64,000 nt of DNA from Solea solea (lineage: Eukaryota; Chordata; Actinopteri; Pleuronectiformes; Soleidae): assembly GCF_958295425.1 (NCBI RefSeq), contig NC_081142.1:22464530-22528529 (forward strand), in the 5' to 3' direction. The position numbers and the translations under genes were made by a program. This document shows, piece by piece, positions 22,106-33,575 of the stretch; the first letter of the stretch is position 1; each line of letters begins with the position of its first letter. The notes below the pieces were generated by a model. That model ran no database searches and was not told the origin of the DNA. It saw only the letters and a list, made by a program, of their open reading frames with translations.

Positions 22106-23204
22106 GACTGTGCGTTTGGATGACGTAAATAAAGAAGAGACAAGCGAGATAAATGCAGATCTTGCTTGCACAGAGGAATTTCCCGAATGTGGATAAATAA
22201 AAGCACTGGGGAATAAAAACATCTGTGTTGCGTCACGTCCGTCACGTGTAGTAAACTGTGGAAGCTGCAGTGATATTTGTTCCACTGCAAACCTTTTAAA
22301 CAACATTTCAAGACTTTTTCTGAACTGTGAACTGAAATTTGCATAATGGCTGATGGTGATGACCCACCTAATGTCTTGCTCATGGACACTCTGGCACGCA
22401 GAGTGGGGGAACCAGAGTTCAAGCCTGCCGTAGCTACTTCTCCACAGATCTCCAAAGATGATCATTAATGTGCAGTTGTGTTTGGAGGAACCTTGTGAAC
22501 CCGTGAGGATTATTTGATGAGTCACGTCGATGTGATAAGACTTGTTTTGTCAGAGTGTTTTTTTTGTACTTGTACAAGGTCTCGACCTGAGTGTAACTTC
22601 AGAGAAGACCATCCCTCGCTCTCTGTGTGTCTGTCACACTCTGCTCCTCCTCCCTCACTTCTTCTGTCAGCACTCAGCTCATCACCGCTGAGCTCAGACC
22701 AAAGCTCTCGCAGATGATACGCCGGATTCTGATTCAGCGTCATCAAAGTCGGTCTGCTGATGTTTGCCGCGGCTTCTTCCCAGAGGCACAGAAAGCCGAC
22801 CATGCGTTCAGCGGTTTCATGTGGTCTTCCGAGCGCTCGTCTGCCAAACAACCATCTGTTTATGTGATATGAAAGGAAATGATCCTTCCATTTTGGAAAT
22901 AACGCACTTCCTCGTGTTCATGCTTATGTTGCGCAGTGGAGGCCAGGGCCACACACAGAAGAGGCTAACGCCAAATCTGATGTTCCGCTATTCTTTTTCT
23001 TCAATCATTTTACTTTTTACTCAATGATGAAATGTTTTGGTTTGACCGTACAGTGTGCAGACAGATGTGGATTTAATATGCAACAAGAGGTTTGTCTATT
23101 TAGTGCAAAACTAAATGTTGTATGTGATGTTCTGGAGCAACAGGACCATCTTTTACTCATGTGCTTTGTTGTGGTTACTTCCTGTTGCAGTTTTTCCCTG
23201 TAGC
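22106..23204. other. Non-coding; a 159-codon minus frame is not convincing
   Basis: The longest open frame after the artefacts (22046-22525, minus) starts with GTG, runs into the repeat above, and shows no domain or codon bias. No exon is called. Confidence 0.45.
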
Positions 23205-23350
23205 AGAGTTCCCACACCTTGGTTGACCTCAAATTCAAGGACTTTCCAGGATCAATTCCCCTCAAATTCAAGGACTGAATGTGCTGACACAGCTGAAGAT
23301 TGTGAGAGTCGCTTTGCCCATGATGTCCACTTTTATTATATTTGTTGCCT
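23205..23350 (-). mobile_element. Family B copy (short)
   Basis: 'gagttcccacaccttggttg', 'acctcaaattcaaggacttt' and 'gatgtccacttttattat' match family B. The internal phrase 'ctcaaattcaaggact' is repeated twice in tandem. Confidence 0.75.
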
Positions 23351-23370
23351 CTTAAGGACATTTTTTCTGT

Positions 23371-23480
23371 CATGAACACCGACCTTGTCAGGACCAGTAG
23401 TCCTCATGGAGACCAAAACCTGTTCCGAATGAGGCAGAACCTCAAGTTTATTTGAATTAAGGTTAGGTTAAGGCGTGTTT
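23371..23480 (+). repeat. Family A fragment
   Basis: 'catgaacaccgaccttgtca', 'ggaccagtagtcctcatgga' and 'gaccaaaacctg' identify the 5' part of family A, sandwiched between two family B copies. Confidence 0.8.
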
Positions 23481-23487
23481 AGGCCGA

Positions 23488-23835
23488 GGTTCCCACACCT
23501 TGGTTGACATCAAGGGCAAATTGTCCATGATGGTGTCCACTTTTATTGATTTGCAGCATGCGCTGCATCTGAACAGATGATTGTCCTTGGGATCTTGGAC
23601 AAAGTCAGTCTTTGTAATTGTCTTTGGTGAGACAGAGATCTTGGATTTTTCATTTCAAGTCACGTCATAATTTTCTCTCTCTTGCTCAACTTTACTCGCT
23701 CATTGTTCTGCACGGAATCTCACAAGATCTCAACTGTCAGAGAGAGAAAGTGGACAATTCGTAAACAAACTAAAGCTAAATATCAAATTCACTTCATTGT
23801 TGCACAAAATTCAAGCACTTTCAATGACGTCCATG
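23488..23835 (-). mobile_element. Family B copy (near full length)
   Basis: 'gaggttcccacaccttggtt' and 'gtccacttttattgatttgc' run through 'ttgtccttgggatcttg', 'ctttggtgagacagagatct' and 'gcacaaaattcaagcacttt'. It parallels 7500-7990 in reverse orientation. Confidence 0.75.
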
Positions 23836-24208
23836 TATGAATGTGTGAATGTGTGCATGAATGACAAAACAAAAAAAGTCCCCTAGTATCATTTCCTCCT
23901 CACACACGATGGAAATAAGCACTAACGTCACGGTCTTCCTGTTTCAACTTTTCCAAATTTAAGTGTCACTGTTATTCTTTTGCGTTCTTCTTGAATTTAA
24001 CGACTCCTCTGGACGAAGATTTTCTTCACTTTATGTCAACGTAGGCAGTGTTTCCTTGTTGCCACGACAACTGCGGTCTACTGCTTCCTCACAAATGTCC
24101 TGTTATGTTACATACCATTTACTCAACACAATATTTCTTCTTCCCCTGCACAGAACATACAAATATAACATTTGCAGCAGTTTGCAGAAAAGTAAAATAG
24201 AAACACCT

Positions 24209-24372
24209 GGAGACCAGTCTGGAGACCAGGCTGGAGACCAAGCTGAAGACCAGGCTGGAGACCAGGATGGAGACCAAGCTGGAGACCAGACCAGGCTGGA
24301 GACCACACTGCAGACCAGGCCAGGCTGGAGACCAGATCAGGCTGGAGACCAGATCAGGCTGGAGGTCTGGAG
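24209..24372. repeat. 12 bp minisatellite 'ctggagaccagg'
   Basis: About a dozen variable units. They give the Gly-Asp-Gln-Ala repeat frame on + and Trp-Ser-Pro frames on -, none of which is evidence for a gene. Confidence 0.9.
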
Positions 24373-25500
24373 ATCCAGGTGGTGTTTTACATTCATCTAA
24401 ACCTCTCAGCTCTTCAGACCTTATGACTCAGCAACAAATTTAGCTGTAAATTATTAATAACGTTGTTTTAACAGTTGCAGGCTTTTTTGCGGTTAAACCA
24501 CTTTTTTTACGAGGGTGAAGGAAGTGTGGTTGTCACGGAGACACGGGCATGGCGGGCCTTTTTTCCCCCGGGCCTGGTTTGGTTTTCTCGTATTGACTCT
24601 GTCCATACCTTCATTTCCCTTTCATTTTACAGTACGTAAACATTAAGCATATTTTTAGCTCCTCCGCCTCACGTGTGGTCTCCCTGCCTGAGTCCAGACT
24701 TGATCCTTGTGTGTTGTGAATTATTTTATCCTGCTTATTTTTGACTTTACTGGCAGCAGGAAACGACACGGTTTACGGTTTTATGCACTTTAGATTATCT
24801 ATGCTATGTCTTGGAATGGTGTTGGTAAATTTGTGTATTTCGCCATAGAAGAGGAAATAAGTCGTGTTTCTCTTAAACTCTAAAACGTCACGTGTTTAAA
24901 ACAAGCCCCAGCCTGAAGAAGCAAGAAGGGATAAGTGATTAGAATCAAGAAAATGCTGCATCAGGACTGATTTTACGTTCTTATAAAACTAGTGCAGTAC
25001 TGTATTTGTGTGTGTTTGGACGTTCACTGTTGTGAATATACGGGGACAAAAGTAAAGCTTGATTTACACACACACCATCCCACTGAAGCTCCGTCACACA
25101 TCTCTGATGATTGTTTTATTGTTTTTTCTTGTTTGTTAAAAAACACAATCAAGCGATCTGCTGACGTACAGTTAAACTGTACGTCATCAACAGTGATGGG
25201 AGTAACAGCGTTAATAGTGGGGTTCCTTTTTTCTGTTCTTCCACATGAGACAACCACATAAGTGATGATGACTGGCTGAGTCAAATTTTATTGTAAGCCA
25301 TTCAGAGGTAGAGTTGGGTGGGTGTTGTTGACACGCTAACAAACTCTGGCTTTATTAAATAGCAGGACAGCTTAAAGAGCAGTAAGTGATACTTTTTCAG
25401 AGAAGATGAGGTTTGCTGTTCTGTTTCGTGATCTAACAGACGCTGATCAGACGTCACAAACATCATAGACATCGTTGTAATCACAGCTCTTTGTTTTCAG
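24373..25500. other. Non-coding; contains a short perfect hairpin
   Basis: No exon recognised. Bases 25163-25185 ('gacgtacagtt', one base, and its complement) are a perfect 11 bp hairpin. Confidence 0.6.
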
Positions 25501-25540
25501 GCATCTGCTGCCTTTGTTCCATAAGTGTGTCCTTCCTGAC

Positions 25541-25542
<2 letters not shown>

Positions 25543-25578
<36 letters not shown>

Positions 25579-25771
25579 CTCCTCCCCCTTCCTTTAATCT
25601 GCTTTTATTATGTAGGTGTGAAAGAAAAGCTTGAAACACAAACACACACACACATATATATATATATATATGTATATTCCTTAGACATGCATTGTGTACA
25701 TCATGTACATCCAGACAGTTCCACTGCACATGTAGGTGCATGTACAGAAACACACACACACACACACACAC
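25543..25771. repeat. Cluster of (TG)n, (CA)n and (TA)n tracts
   Basis: (TG)n at 25543-25577, (CA)n(TA)n at 25636-25676 and (CA)n at 25749-25771. The first and last can pair as inverted repeats around 'cattgtgtacatcatgtaca'. Confidence 0.9.
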
Positions 25772-26205
25772 CCACGTGTACAGTGCAAACAAACACATGA
25801 TTGGACACAGTTAAAAGGCAGCACATTAGAAAAGAAACTGGAGACTGACTTGAGCCCATACAGTAATTATGTGTCTACACCTGAGAGGGGAAGAAATGAA
25901 AGGAGAAAGAAAGGGAAGAAAAAAAAACGTAAAGAGAGGAGCAGGAGGTGAAGAGGAGGAACCGTCTCCTCAGCCCACCTAGGTTGAGGGAGCAGAGAGA
26001 GAGAGCGAGAGCAGGGGTACAGTAGACAGTGAAAGGGAAAGAGAGCAGAGTGGGGGGTATAAAGACAGAGGCAGATTATGAAAGAGCGCGGCAGCTTAAA
26101 CAAACCTGACAGTGTCTCCACTTCCCTCAGACAGGTCTGTGTGAAAATGTTTGGCCTCAACTGTCAGCACTAACCATAACAGCTCCTGGTAATACATCAC
26201 CATAA
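25772..26205. other. Purine-rich non-coding stretch
   Basis: Strong A/G asymmetry at 25890-26080 ('gaaagaaagggaagaaaaaa' and similar). No gene evidence. Confidence 0.5.
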
Positions 26206-26208
26206 TCA

Positions 26209-26210
26209 CC

Positions 26211-26241
<31 letters not shown>

Positions 26242-26250
26242 TGCTGATGA
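26209..26250. repeat. (CTG)n microsatellite
   Basis: About twelve CTG/CTT triplets in non-coding context. Confidence 0.95.
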
Positions 26251-26439
26251 TGAAGGCATGAAGGATGATGTTCAGCAGGCAGGCAGCACAGTGTCACTGC
26301 TCCTCTCACTTCAAGGACAAAAGTCACAAGTGAACTGCTAACCCCCGAAAATGCACTCTGATCCTCACAGCTCCTCCAGTTTACACTGCTTCTGTCTCAC
26401 GTCCGCCGGCTTCCGCACGCCTGGACAGCTGGAGTCGTG

Positions 26440-26700
26440 AAACTAGGCTTCTCGTGGTACGGAAAAAGACCATATATGTTGAAAACACAACAGATGGAGC
26501 TGTGTTTCTACCAACCGAGGAAACAGGAGCACGCTGGGCTCGCAAGGATTCTGAAATACGATGTGGTGTCAACACGGGATCCTTTATTTTCCTACGCTCG
26601 TGCTGAATTCTGCTGAATTAATGTGGCTCTGCTAATGTCCCCAACTGTGAATTTTGACACACTGACTAGAACAGATGCGGATCAGCTCCGACACCAGATC
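26440..26700. repeat. Repeat block shared with 31735-32060
   Basis: 'gaaaacacaacagatggagc' then 'gtgtttctacc' and 'gctgaattctgctgaattaa' plus 'gtggctctgc' parallel 'gaacacaacaaacggagcag' and 'gctgaattctgctgaattta' plus 'gcggctctgcc'. The shared order identifies one interspersed element. Confidence 0.6.
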
Positions 26701-26734
26701 AGAGACACAACGCAACCGCTCCGCAACCATTTAT

Positions 26735-27340
26735 TTTCATGTTCTACAGGTTCTATTTATTCTTAAAAAGCTGTGTCATGCTTACTGATGTCTGCAGAGA
26801 AACTCGACCCTTCTTTTTTTAAATGCTTGTTTAAATGCTTGTTTAAAAGCTTGCCGCTCTACATCTCTGCATTGTGTTCATGTCCATGGTTCCATTTGTT
26901 CTTAAAAGACCTTAAAAGTGTTTCGCTTTGCTTCTTTGCGTGTGTGTAAGTTCCTGCATCTCCATTCATTCTTAAAAAGCTGGGTAATGCTTCCAGCGCT
27001 TAACGCATCCACAGAGAACCACTTCACCTTTCTGCACGTGCTGGAAAACCTGGTTCCAGGCCATACTTACGGCGTTCCACGTCTGTGGATAGCCGCTTTG
27101 TATTTCCTCGTGTGCATAAATGCCTGCTGTTCCATTCCTTCTTAAAGAGCCCGGTCCTACTTACATTTAAGGATAGCTGCGTCGTATCTCACAAAGGTTC
27201 CACGCATGCCCACCCAATCTTAAATTCCATTTTCATTTTGGGTAATTTTTTACCTCGTCTTGGACTGTGTCATATTTACCATGTTCCGTGTCCATGAGCC
27301 ACGTAAATATCCTTGGTTCCATTCACGTGTACTCAAGATC
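26735..27340 (+). repeat. Ancient degenerate tandem repeat, ~70 bp unit
   Basis: At least five diverged units share 'gccgctttg', 'tctctgcgtgtgt', then 'gttccattc' and 'ttcttaaaaagctg', with 'atgcttac' at the end. Copies centre near 26757, 26898, 26970, 27135 and 27215. Units differ by substitutions and indels. Confidence 0.55.
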
Positions 27341-27769
27341 ATGCTCCATTTAAGTAGCGGTCATTTCTCAACGGGATATCGCCCTCGTTTGTGTTGCCTT
27401 GTATTCTTTGAGTGGTAAATACTGTATTGTGGGAACCAGCTGACTTCCTGATATGATCTTGAGCAAGTTTCCATGGTTACCGTCGTCTTTGTTGTCTCCT
27501 TCGACCTAAACAAGGGTGAACCACCGACTGTGAAATGTGTGAGTGTAGTGTGCAGAGGACAGAATGTGTTTATGTGGAGCCAGTCGGCTTCACTCCACCT
27601 CTGATGTGGCTGCCATGTTGTTTATCTGCAGGAAGGTTTGGGTCAACAGTTTACTCTTGCTTGAGACCAATTTTTCATGGACATGTAAACCAGAACGCAG
27701 CATTGACTCAGGTTTTGCATGTCTAGGCCGCTGCGGCAGTGACTCAGGAGGGAGAGCGGGTCAGTTCTA
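27341..27769. other. Non-coding, no recognised feature
   Basis: No repeat or exon recognised. Confidence 0.4.
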
Positions 27770-27950
27770 GCTCTACTTGGCTCTACTTGGTTTCAGTACT
27801 TCAGACTCCATCTGACACAGTCACTGAACTGAAATATCACTGAACGTGATATGTGGTACATATTTGGGTTCACAATCGCCGGCTTTTAACTCCTCTGTTA
27901 AATGTTGACATTTGACATGGAATTATAAATAGATTTTGGAACTATAGAAT
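27770..27950 (+). mobile_element. Family C (hAT-like) short copy
   Basis: 'cagtacttcagactccatct', 'gacacagtcactgaactgaa', 'ttcacaatcgccgg' and 'gaattataaatagattttgg' match 55205-55515 in order, including the first unit of its internal minisatellite. Confidence 0.75.
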
Positions 27951-28825
27951 AGAATAGATAGATAATTTATTAATAAGAGCGAAAACGTTACTTTCTACTA
28001 ATGCGTCTTAACTCACATAGTGATGCTTATAGTCAAACAGTTGGGAAACTTCTTGAGCTCGTCTTCCAACAGCAAAATCCTAATTAACACAGTGTGAAAA
28101 TATACAAAACAAAACAACAGCAAAGTAAATATTTAAAACAGTATCTCAGGTCTCAGTGGAACTATGTATAAATGTGCCTGTCCCTCTGTTACAGAGTTGT
28201 TATTCAGTAACAACGAAAGAAAGCAGCACAAAGCAAATCGGAAACCATCCAGAACATTCTCTAAGGACACGCCCCCTAAATATGAACACATGAATGAACT
28301 GGGTGCATGAGCAGCTTTGGTTATCAGATTGTTGACATGTCTCGTGTCGAGGGCAGAGATCGCATCGCCTCGTTACATAACCGACCCTGACTTAAACCAA
28401 AACAATCAAATATCAATGAGATGCTATCAGAGAAATAACTCCTCCACCTTCCTCCGTCTTCAGAAACATCACAACATGAGTGGATGAAGAAATATTGACA
28501 GTATATTCATGCTAGAGTTTACCTTTTCACCCTCTCACAGCATTGCAGAGAGGGACATTGTTTGTCGTGGTCATAAGGTTTTTCTGCAATAACAGTGTAA
28601 TAATGTGCATTAGTGAAGTGTTAGCTGTGTTAGTGATAGCTAAGCACCAGTGTTATCTACTGTTAGTCTATGGAGGGAGTGTGCTGCTGTTAGCTTAGCA
28701 TTGTGCTTGGAGGAGGCAGGTTGATAAGAGAACAGAGATTAGCGCTGGTGGAAGGTTTGCTCGTGTTTTTTTGTCTTAAGCCACTGATTAATGTCTTTGT
28801 CAAAGCTCACAAAGGCCCAGGTGTG

Positions 28826-28863
<38 letters not shown>

Positions 28864-29009
28864 ATCAATGTTTATCTGATGAGAGGAGCTCAGCACAGCA
28901 CTATTTTAGACATCTTTGCAATGCAACAACAGCTCCAAACATTGAAAAACGGATAACGTGTGTTTCCTGTTTTGTCCAGTCTTGATTTTTCCGTCTAACA
29001 TAAGTTACG
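27951..29009. other. Non-coding, with (CA)n at 28827-28863
   Basis: No exon evident. Around 28600-28690 there are 'gttagc' repeats such as 'agtgttagctgtgttagtga'. Confidence 0.5.
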
Positions 29010-29405
29010 CGCTGCATTTGTATTGTGTCAAATCACAACATACAATATCTCAAGGGTCTGTAGACAACATCATAGACAGCATAAAAAATAACAACAGTTC
29101 ACACAATGAGCAAACACTAGGCGTCAGTGGAGAGGGAAAAAAACTCTGACAGAACCAGACTCAAAGATGTGCGGCTATGTGCCAAGATAGGTTGTGGTGA
29201 AAGGAAAAATGGGGGTTGTGTCAAGTTATGAGTTTAGAGAAGACACTTCCGTTCAATCAGGACTCGGACCAATCTGTCTCCGACCAACTCCTGAAGTGGT
29301 TTTGGCAGATCAGATAACAATCTCTCCTGAACACACAAGTCATCATGCTGCTATCGGATTACAATCCGATCACAGAAAAAATGCACCTTAATGCCAGGTG
29401 TAAAG
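29010..29405 (+). repeat. Composite repeat, copy 1
   Basis: 'tgtattgtgtcaaatcacaa' and 'catacaatatctcaagg' (LINE 3'-like) precede 'ctctgacagaaccagactca', 'aagatgtgcgg' and 'gaagtggttttggcagatca'. It ends 'aatgcaccttaatgccaggt' and 'gtaaagg', a MITE-like terminus. Confidence 0.65.
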
Positions 29406-29547
29406 GAGGTCAATGAGTCAGACGAAGCACCACAATAACAACACAACGTTAATCCGGAAAACTCAAGACATTTTCTGTATTTTCTGTATTTTTGCTCCTG
29501 ATTTCATGACTCTGGAAACATTGATGTTCTGCCCTGGTTTTATTTAC

Positions 29548-29583
29548 TGTGTGTGTGTGTGTGTGTGTGCGTGTGTGTGTGTG
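29548..29583. repeat. (TG)n microsatellite
   Basis: About 17 TG units with one TGCG interruption. Confidence 0.95.
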
Positions 29584-29779
29584 GGGCTATGTCTCTTGAG
29601 TGTTTTTGCTTGGTGGCATCATTTACCCTCCTAAACCGTGTTTACAGTAACTTAATGACAGGACCACAGGCATGATGATGCACCACGGCTGCACACACGC
29701 ACACACACGTGCGCGCAGGCAGAGGGTCAGTTTACATGCACAGTGTGACTGCGGTGTATTTAAGTATTTAAGCGTCGTA

Positions 29780-30120
29780 AACAACAAAGCCCACAGCAGA
29801 GCCAATCACTCAGATGAGAGGCAGAATTACCTTAATGGAGTGTAAAAGGCTGCAGATGCAAACAGCGAGTCTGCAGGCTCACGTCAGACACCGGACTAAA
29901 CACTGTTTTAGAGGCTGAAATTACAGTCTGGCTGCAGCGCCGTCTGCCACCAACACACCAATTTCAGGAACCTGCCGAGTGCAGAGCTGACGTGACTTTA
30001 GTCGTTCATTCAGCTCTCGCTTGGACGGTCGCGACGGCACATGCAGAGCGTGGCCTTTCTTTTAAAATGCAGCTGATTAGAGAACAGTTTCACCTCAACA
30101 AAAACACAAGGGCAAATGTC
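29780..30120. other. Repeat-poor block, conserved-element candidate
   Basis: Contains 'attaccttaatggagtg', 'gagccaatcactc' and 'atgcagctgattag', with E-box (CAGCTG) and homeodomain-type cores and no repeats. Regulatory role is inference. Confidence 0.25.
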
Positions 30121-30332
30121 AGGTTAAAGGAAAATCATAACATTTTGGGATGGGACAGTTTACTGTGGACTTTCAGCCACAGGTTCTTTTTTTTTATTGT
30201 ATTTTATTATTTTTTGATTTGCATCAAGGACAGTTTACAGAATGTGTTCATCTCAGAAAGAGGAAAGACGCTTGATGCCAGATTTGACAACATGTTAGCT
30301 GCCCTGTAATCCAAAAATACTGTATAATATAG

Positions 30333-30368
<36 letters not shown>
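30333..30368. repeat. (CA)n microsatellite
   Basis: Eighteen AC units. Confidence 0.95.
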
Positions 30369-30370
<2 letters not shown>

Positions 30371-30654
30371 CTGGTTTCCATGACTTCAGAGGACACTACA
30401 TTGACTTGCATTAACTTCTGAGAGACGTCCTTTGCAAGTCTACTTGCTTATTTTTTCACTTTAGTTTTTATTGACAGCTTTTCTTTTATACAGGTGAAAA
30501 ACTATAAAATAAAAAAATACAGTTACATTCCAAGCACCCAGTCCATGTCCTTGTTTTCCTTTCCTGATCCTTTGTTAGTAAATTTTTTGTGTAAATCAAT
30601 TGTAAATTCAGCACAAATACTGATTGTATCTCGGAGTGTCAATTTAACCTTTTA

Positions 30655-30905
30655 ACAGAAGAAATCTCTGACAGAACCAGACTCAAAGATGTGCGGCATC
30701 TGCCAAGACAGGTTGGGGTAGAGACAGAAGATGGAGAACAGAACAGAAATATAACAGTTGTATCAACTTTTAAGTTTAGAGAAGACACTTCAGTTTTATC
30801 TGGACACAAAGTGTCTCAGACCATGTCCTGAAGTGGTTTTGGCAGATCAGATCACAATCTGTCCACGGCCATATTTACACCTGACTCGTGTAGTGCCATG
30901 AAGAC
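30655..30905 (+). repeat. Composite repeat, copy 2
   Basis: 'aaatctctgacagaaccaga', 'agatgtgcggcatctgccaa', 'agacaggttg' and 'gaagtggttttggcagatca' match copy 1 at 29140-29330, 1.5 kb away in the same orientation. Confidence 0.7.
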
Positions 30906-30956
30906 CCAAGACTTTGCCAAACCTCCTCCTTATTCTGACAACTCTGGGACGGCGCA

Positions 30957-30980
30957 CCCCCCCCCCCCCCCCCCCCCCCC
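30957..30980. repeat. Uninterrupted C24 tract
   Basis: Twenty-four consecutive C bases. The complementary strand can form G-quadruplexes, and the site is prone to slippage and assembly error. Poly-Pro and poly-Gly frames here are artefacts. Confidence 0.95.
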
Positions 30981-31039
30981 ATCTCCTTGTAACAAGACAT
31001 TTAACATTTAACCATAACAACGACTCTGAAGCTGTTAAA

Positions 31040-31187
31040 CTAATCCTAATCCTCATCCTAAATACACAACATGACTTTAGCTTTAACTGTAATAATTTAC
31101 ATTATGGGGACTTTTGTCCTCATAAGTAAGAGAAGTCCCCAACATGAGGAAGACCTGGAGCCACACACACACACACACACACACACA
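31040..31187 (-). repeat. Family A-like fragment with (CA)n
   Basis: 'ctaatcctaatcctcatcct', 'tatggggacttttgtcctca' and (CA)n at 31161-31187 resemble the 'gaggac' part of family A in reverse. Confidence 0.45.
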
Positions 31188-31297
31188 ATATTATGAAGCA
31201 ATCTCTGTTTCTTTTCCGTCCTCGTGTCGTGGGCACAATACCAAACTGACAGGTACTTGAAAGTGTTGTTTTCCTTCTACTATTGATCCTGATTAAA

Positions 31298-31327
31298 GTG
31301 CGACATTAAACACTTTTAATGTCGCAC
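31298..31327. repeat. Perfect 13 bp hairpin, 4-base loop
   Basis: 'gtgcgacattaaa', four bases, and its exact complement, followed by A9. Confidence 0.9.
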
Positions 31328-31734
31328 AAAAAAAAAGAGTCCGCTGTGGTGAATGTTTGCTTATGGATTAAACACAAACATACAGTTTGCAGCAGGCATG
31401 CACATTATCAACTGAAGGAGTAAGAAGGATTAGACGTGTGTTTTGACAGCAGACCCCTGAGGGGGTGGGGCTCTGCGCTTGCTTTGCCAAATGCTGTTAG
31501 AGTTGAGAGATGACATTTACGACTGGATTTTTTCTTCTCTCCAATTACCTAATCTCTTGTTAATCTCTAACAGCAATCATTGCAACAAATAACAAAAAAA
31601 CAACAATGTATCTCAGCGTGAAGCAGCTCTTCTGCTCTGTTAAACCTTGAGAATACTCAGATGTGACTGTGACAGAAACAGAAACCAGGAGGCTGGAATT
31701 CTTTGCTCTAAGTAGAAAGTATGTGTTTTATGGG

Positions 31735-32060
31735 GTTAGCATCTATGGAATTAGATTTGTGTCAATATTTCCAAACAACACTTTTTCAAATGTCGATTTC
31801 ATCATTCAAAAATATTGTATTTTATTGTTTGAAAACACGCCTGCTGATTGTTGAACACAACAAACGGAGCAGTATTTCTACCGAAATACCTACGGTCAAT
31901 TTACAGTGTCCAATTGACCTAATCCCTGTATTGCATGTTTTTGGACTGTGGGAGTATTTTCCTACTTCCTCTCCCACTTTGTGCTGAATTCTGCTGAATT
32001 TATGCGGCTCTGCCGTGGCATCGTGTCCACTCCGACTCCATGCAGCCACTACGCAGACAT
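31735..32060. repeat. Interspersed element with nested SINE-2 fragment
   Basis: 'tatggaattagatttgtgtc' also occurs at 21820, and the right half matches 26440-26700. A reversed SINE-2 piece ('tacggtcaatttacagtg' to 'tgtttttggactgtgggag') lies at 31889-31954, suggesting nested insertion. Confidence 0.55.
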
Positions 32061-32228
32061 TTGCAACCAGTGAGCTCGGCTGGAGACGCAACTGCGTCCA
32101 CGTGAGACATGTGCAGTTTACTCTCATCTGTAAACACGGACACCAGAATTACCGTGGCGTGTCTGCTGTGAGCCATCGCCTCACAGTCATTTCCCATGTT
32201 GGTGAATGTCATTTGTGTCTTTGTCCTC

Positions 32229-32265
32229 CTTGTGTCTGTCTGTCTGTCCGTCTGTCTGTCTCCTT
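32229..32265. repeat. (CTGT)n microsatellite
   Basis: Eight CTGT units with one substitution. Confidence 0.9.
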
Positions 32266-33418
32266 GTATCTGTTTGTCTCTCCGTGCTCACACATTTTAT
32301 TACATCACCACAAGTGTTTTGCCATCAGTGTGCAGCAACATGAGCCACCTGATGCCAAAAGCGTATCCATGGCGACATAATTGACCAAGGATGTCATAAT
32401 CCTCCAGTCGCCATGAAAACATTGGGGGCAGATGTTGATATATGACTGTTTACAGTCTGTTTGTGTGTGTTTAAGCCCCTCCTCCCCTCCACTAACTCTG
32501 TTCTTCATTATCTTTTATCGGCTCTCGAACTCCTCCTCTCTTATCACACGTTATGATCTACCTTACGTGTAATGCTCTGCTTCTCTTCTCCTTCATGTGT
32601 CTTAGCCGCCGTAGATTTTCTGACACCAGGACAAAAAAAACAGAGTAGGACTTGTTTCGCTCTCTCGCACTCAATTTCTTTCACTCCTCTCGCTGTCATT
32701 ACCCATGTGTTTGTGTTTTGCAGATGAAGTATGACACGGTAATGAAAAACAGGAATGGCATGTGTTGCAATTGGACTGACAGTCCCATGCAGCGGCTGGG
32801 GAGACGCCGGATTGGGTAATCCCGCGAGTAGATATTTTAAAGTGGTTTGGATTCCTCACAGCTGGTGGTTTGAGTGGGTGACAGGATTTAATGGATCACT
32901 ACAGTGTTGGCCCACGATTGTGTTGTCTGATGCAGCAAGTCTGCAGACGGAGGTGGGGGATTCACTGTGTGCTTGTCGCATCATGTTTGCAGACGCTTTA
33001 ACTCCTTCTTTGACTCCAGTGAAGTGAAACACATTTCTTTTTTATCGTGACTGTAAGCAGCGCATAAAACATCTTTTACAAGTTGGTCCTGTTTAGCTAA
33101 CCCTGTCTCGCTAAAGTCACATTCCCACACAGCTGAGATGCGTTTTCAAGTTGTGTTTTCTACTTTTCTCCCTGGTTACGCTTGTTTTTCGCCATATTGC
33201 AAACAGTGACATCGTTCAGAAACCAAACATCAGGTTTATGAGGATTATTACAGTTTTGTGAGGAGGTTCTGCTGTATTTTTTTACCCTGAAAAAAATGTA
33301 AGTAATTACTTCTATAAGGAGAATCTTGCGATCACGTTGTCCTTGGACGTCACCTATGGTGTCCACTCGTTTGTGCCACATTTGAATGTTTTTTCCTCCA
33401 AACAGGAACATTTATTCA
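32266..33418. other. Non-coding, no recognised feature
   Basis: No exon or repeat recognised. Confidence 0.45.
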
Positions 33419-33575
33419 CACATTAATTCATCATCTACTGTTTTATCCTCCACATGAGGGTCGCAGGGCTGCTGGTACCAATCCCGGTTGACATAGGAGT
33501 GAAAGGGCAGGATAAACCCTGGACAGGTCACCAGTTCATCGAGGGTGAAACATATAGAGAGGTACGGTGGCTGAC
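33419..33575 (-). mobile_element. SINE-2 3' half, minus strand
   Basis: 'attcatcatctactgtttta' then 'cctccacatgagggtcgc' and 'accctggacaggtcaccagt' plus 'tcatcgagggtgaaac' is the reverse of the SINE-2 3' half. Confidence 0.75.

Noticed and set aside
22046..22525. 159-codon minus-strand open frame, among the longest in the window
   Set aside because: It begins with GTG, overlaps a palindromic repeat, has no domain or splice signals, and has composition expected of chance.
24103..24400. Gly-Asp-Gln-Ala repeat protein
   Set aside because: A 12 bp minisatellite is open in several frames on both strands; no conserved flanks.
31663..31987. Short + frames as exons
   Set aside because: They lie in an interspersed element also present at 26440 and carry a SINE-2 fragment.
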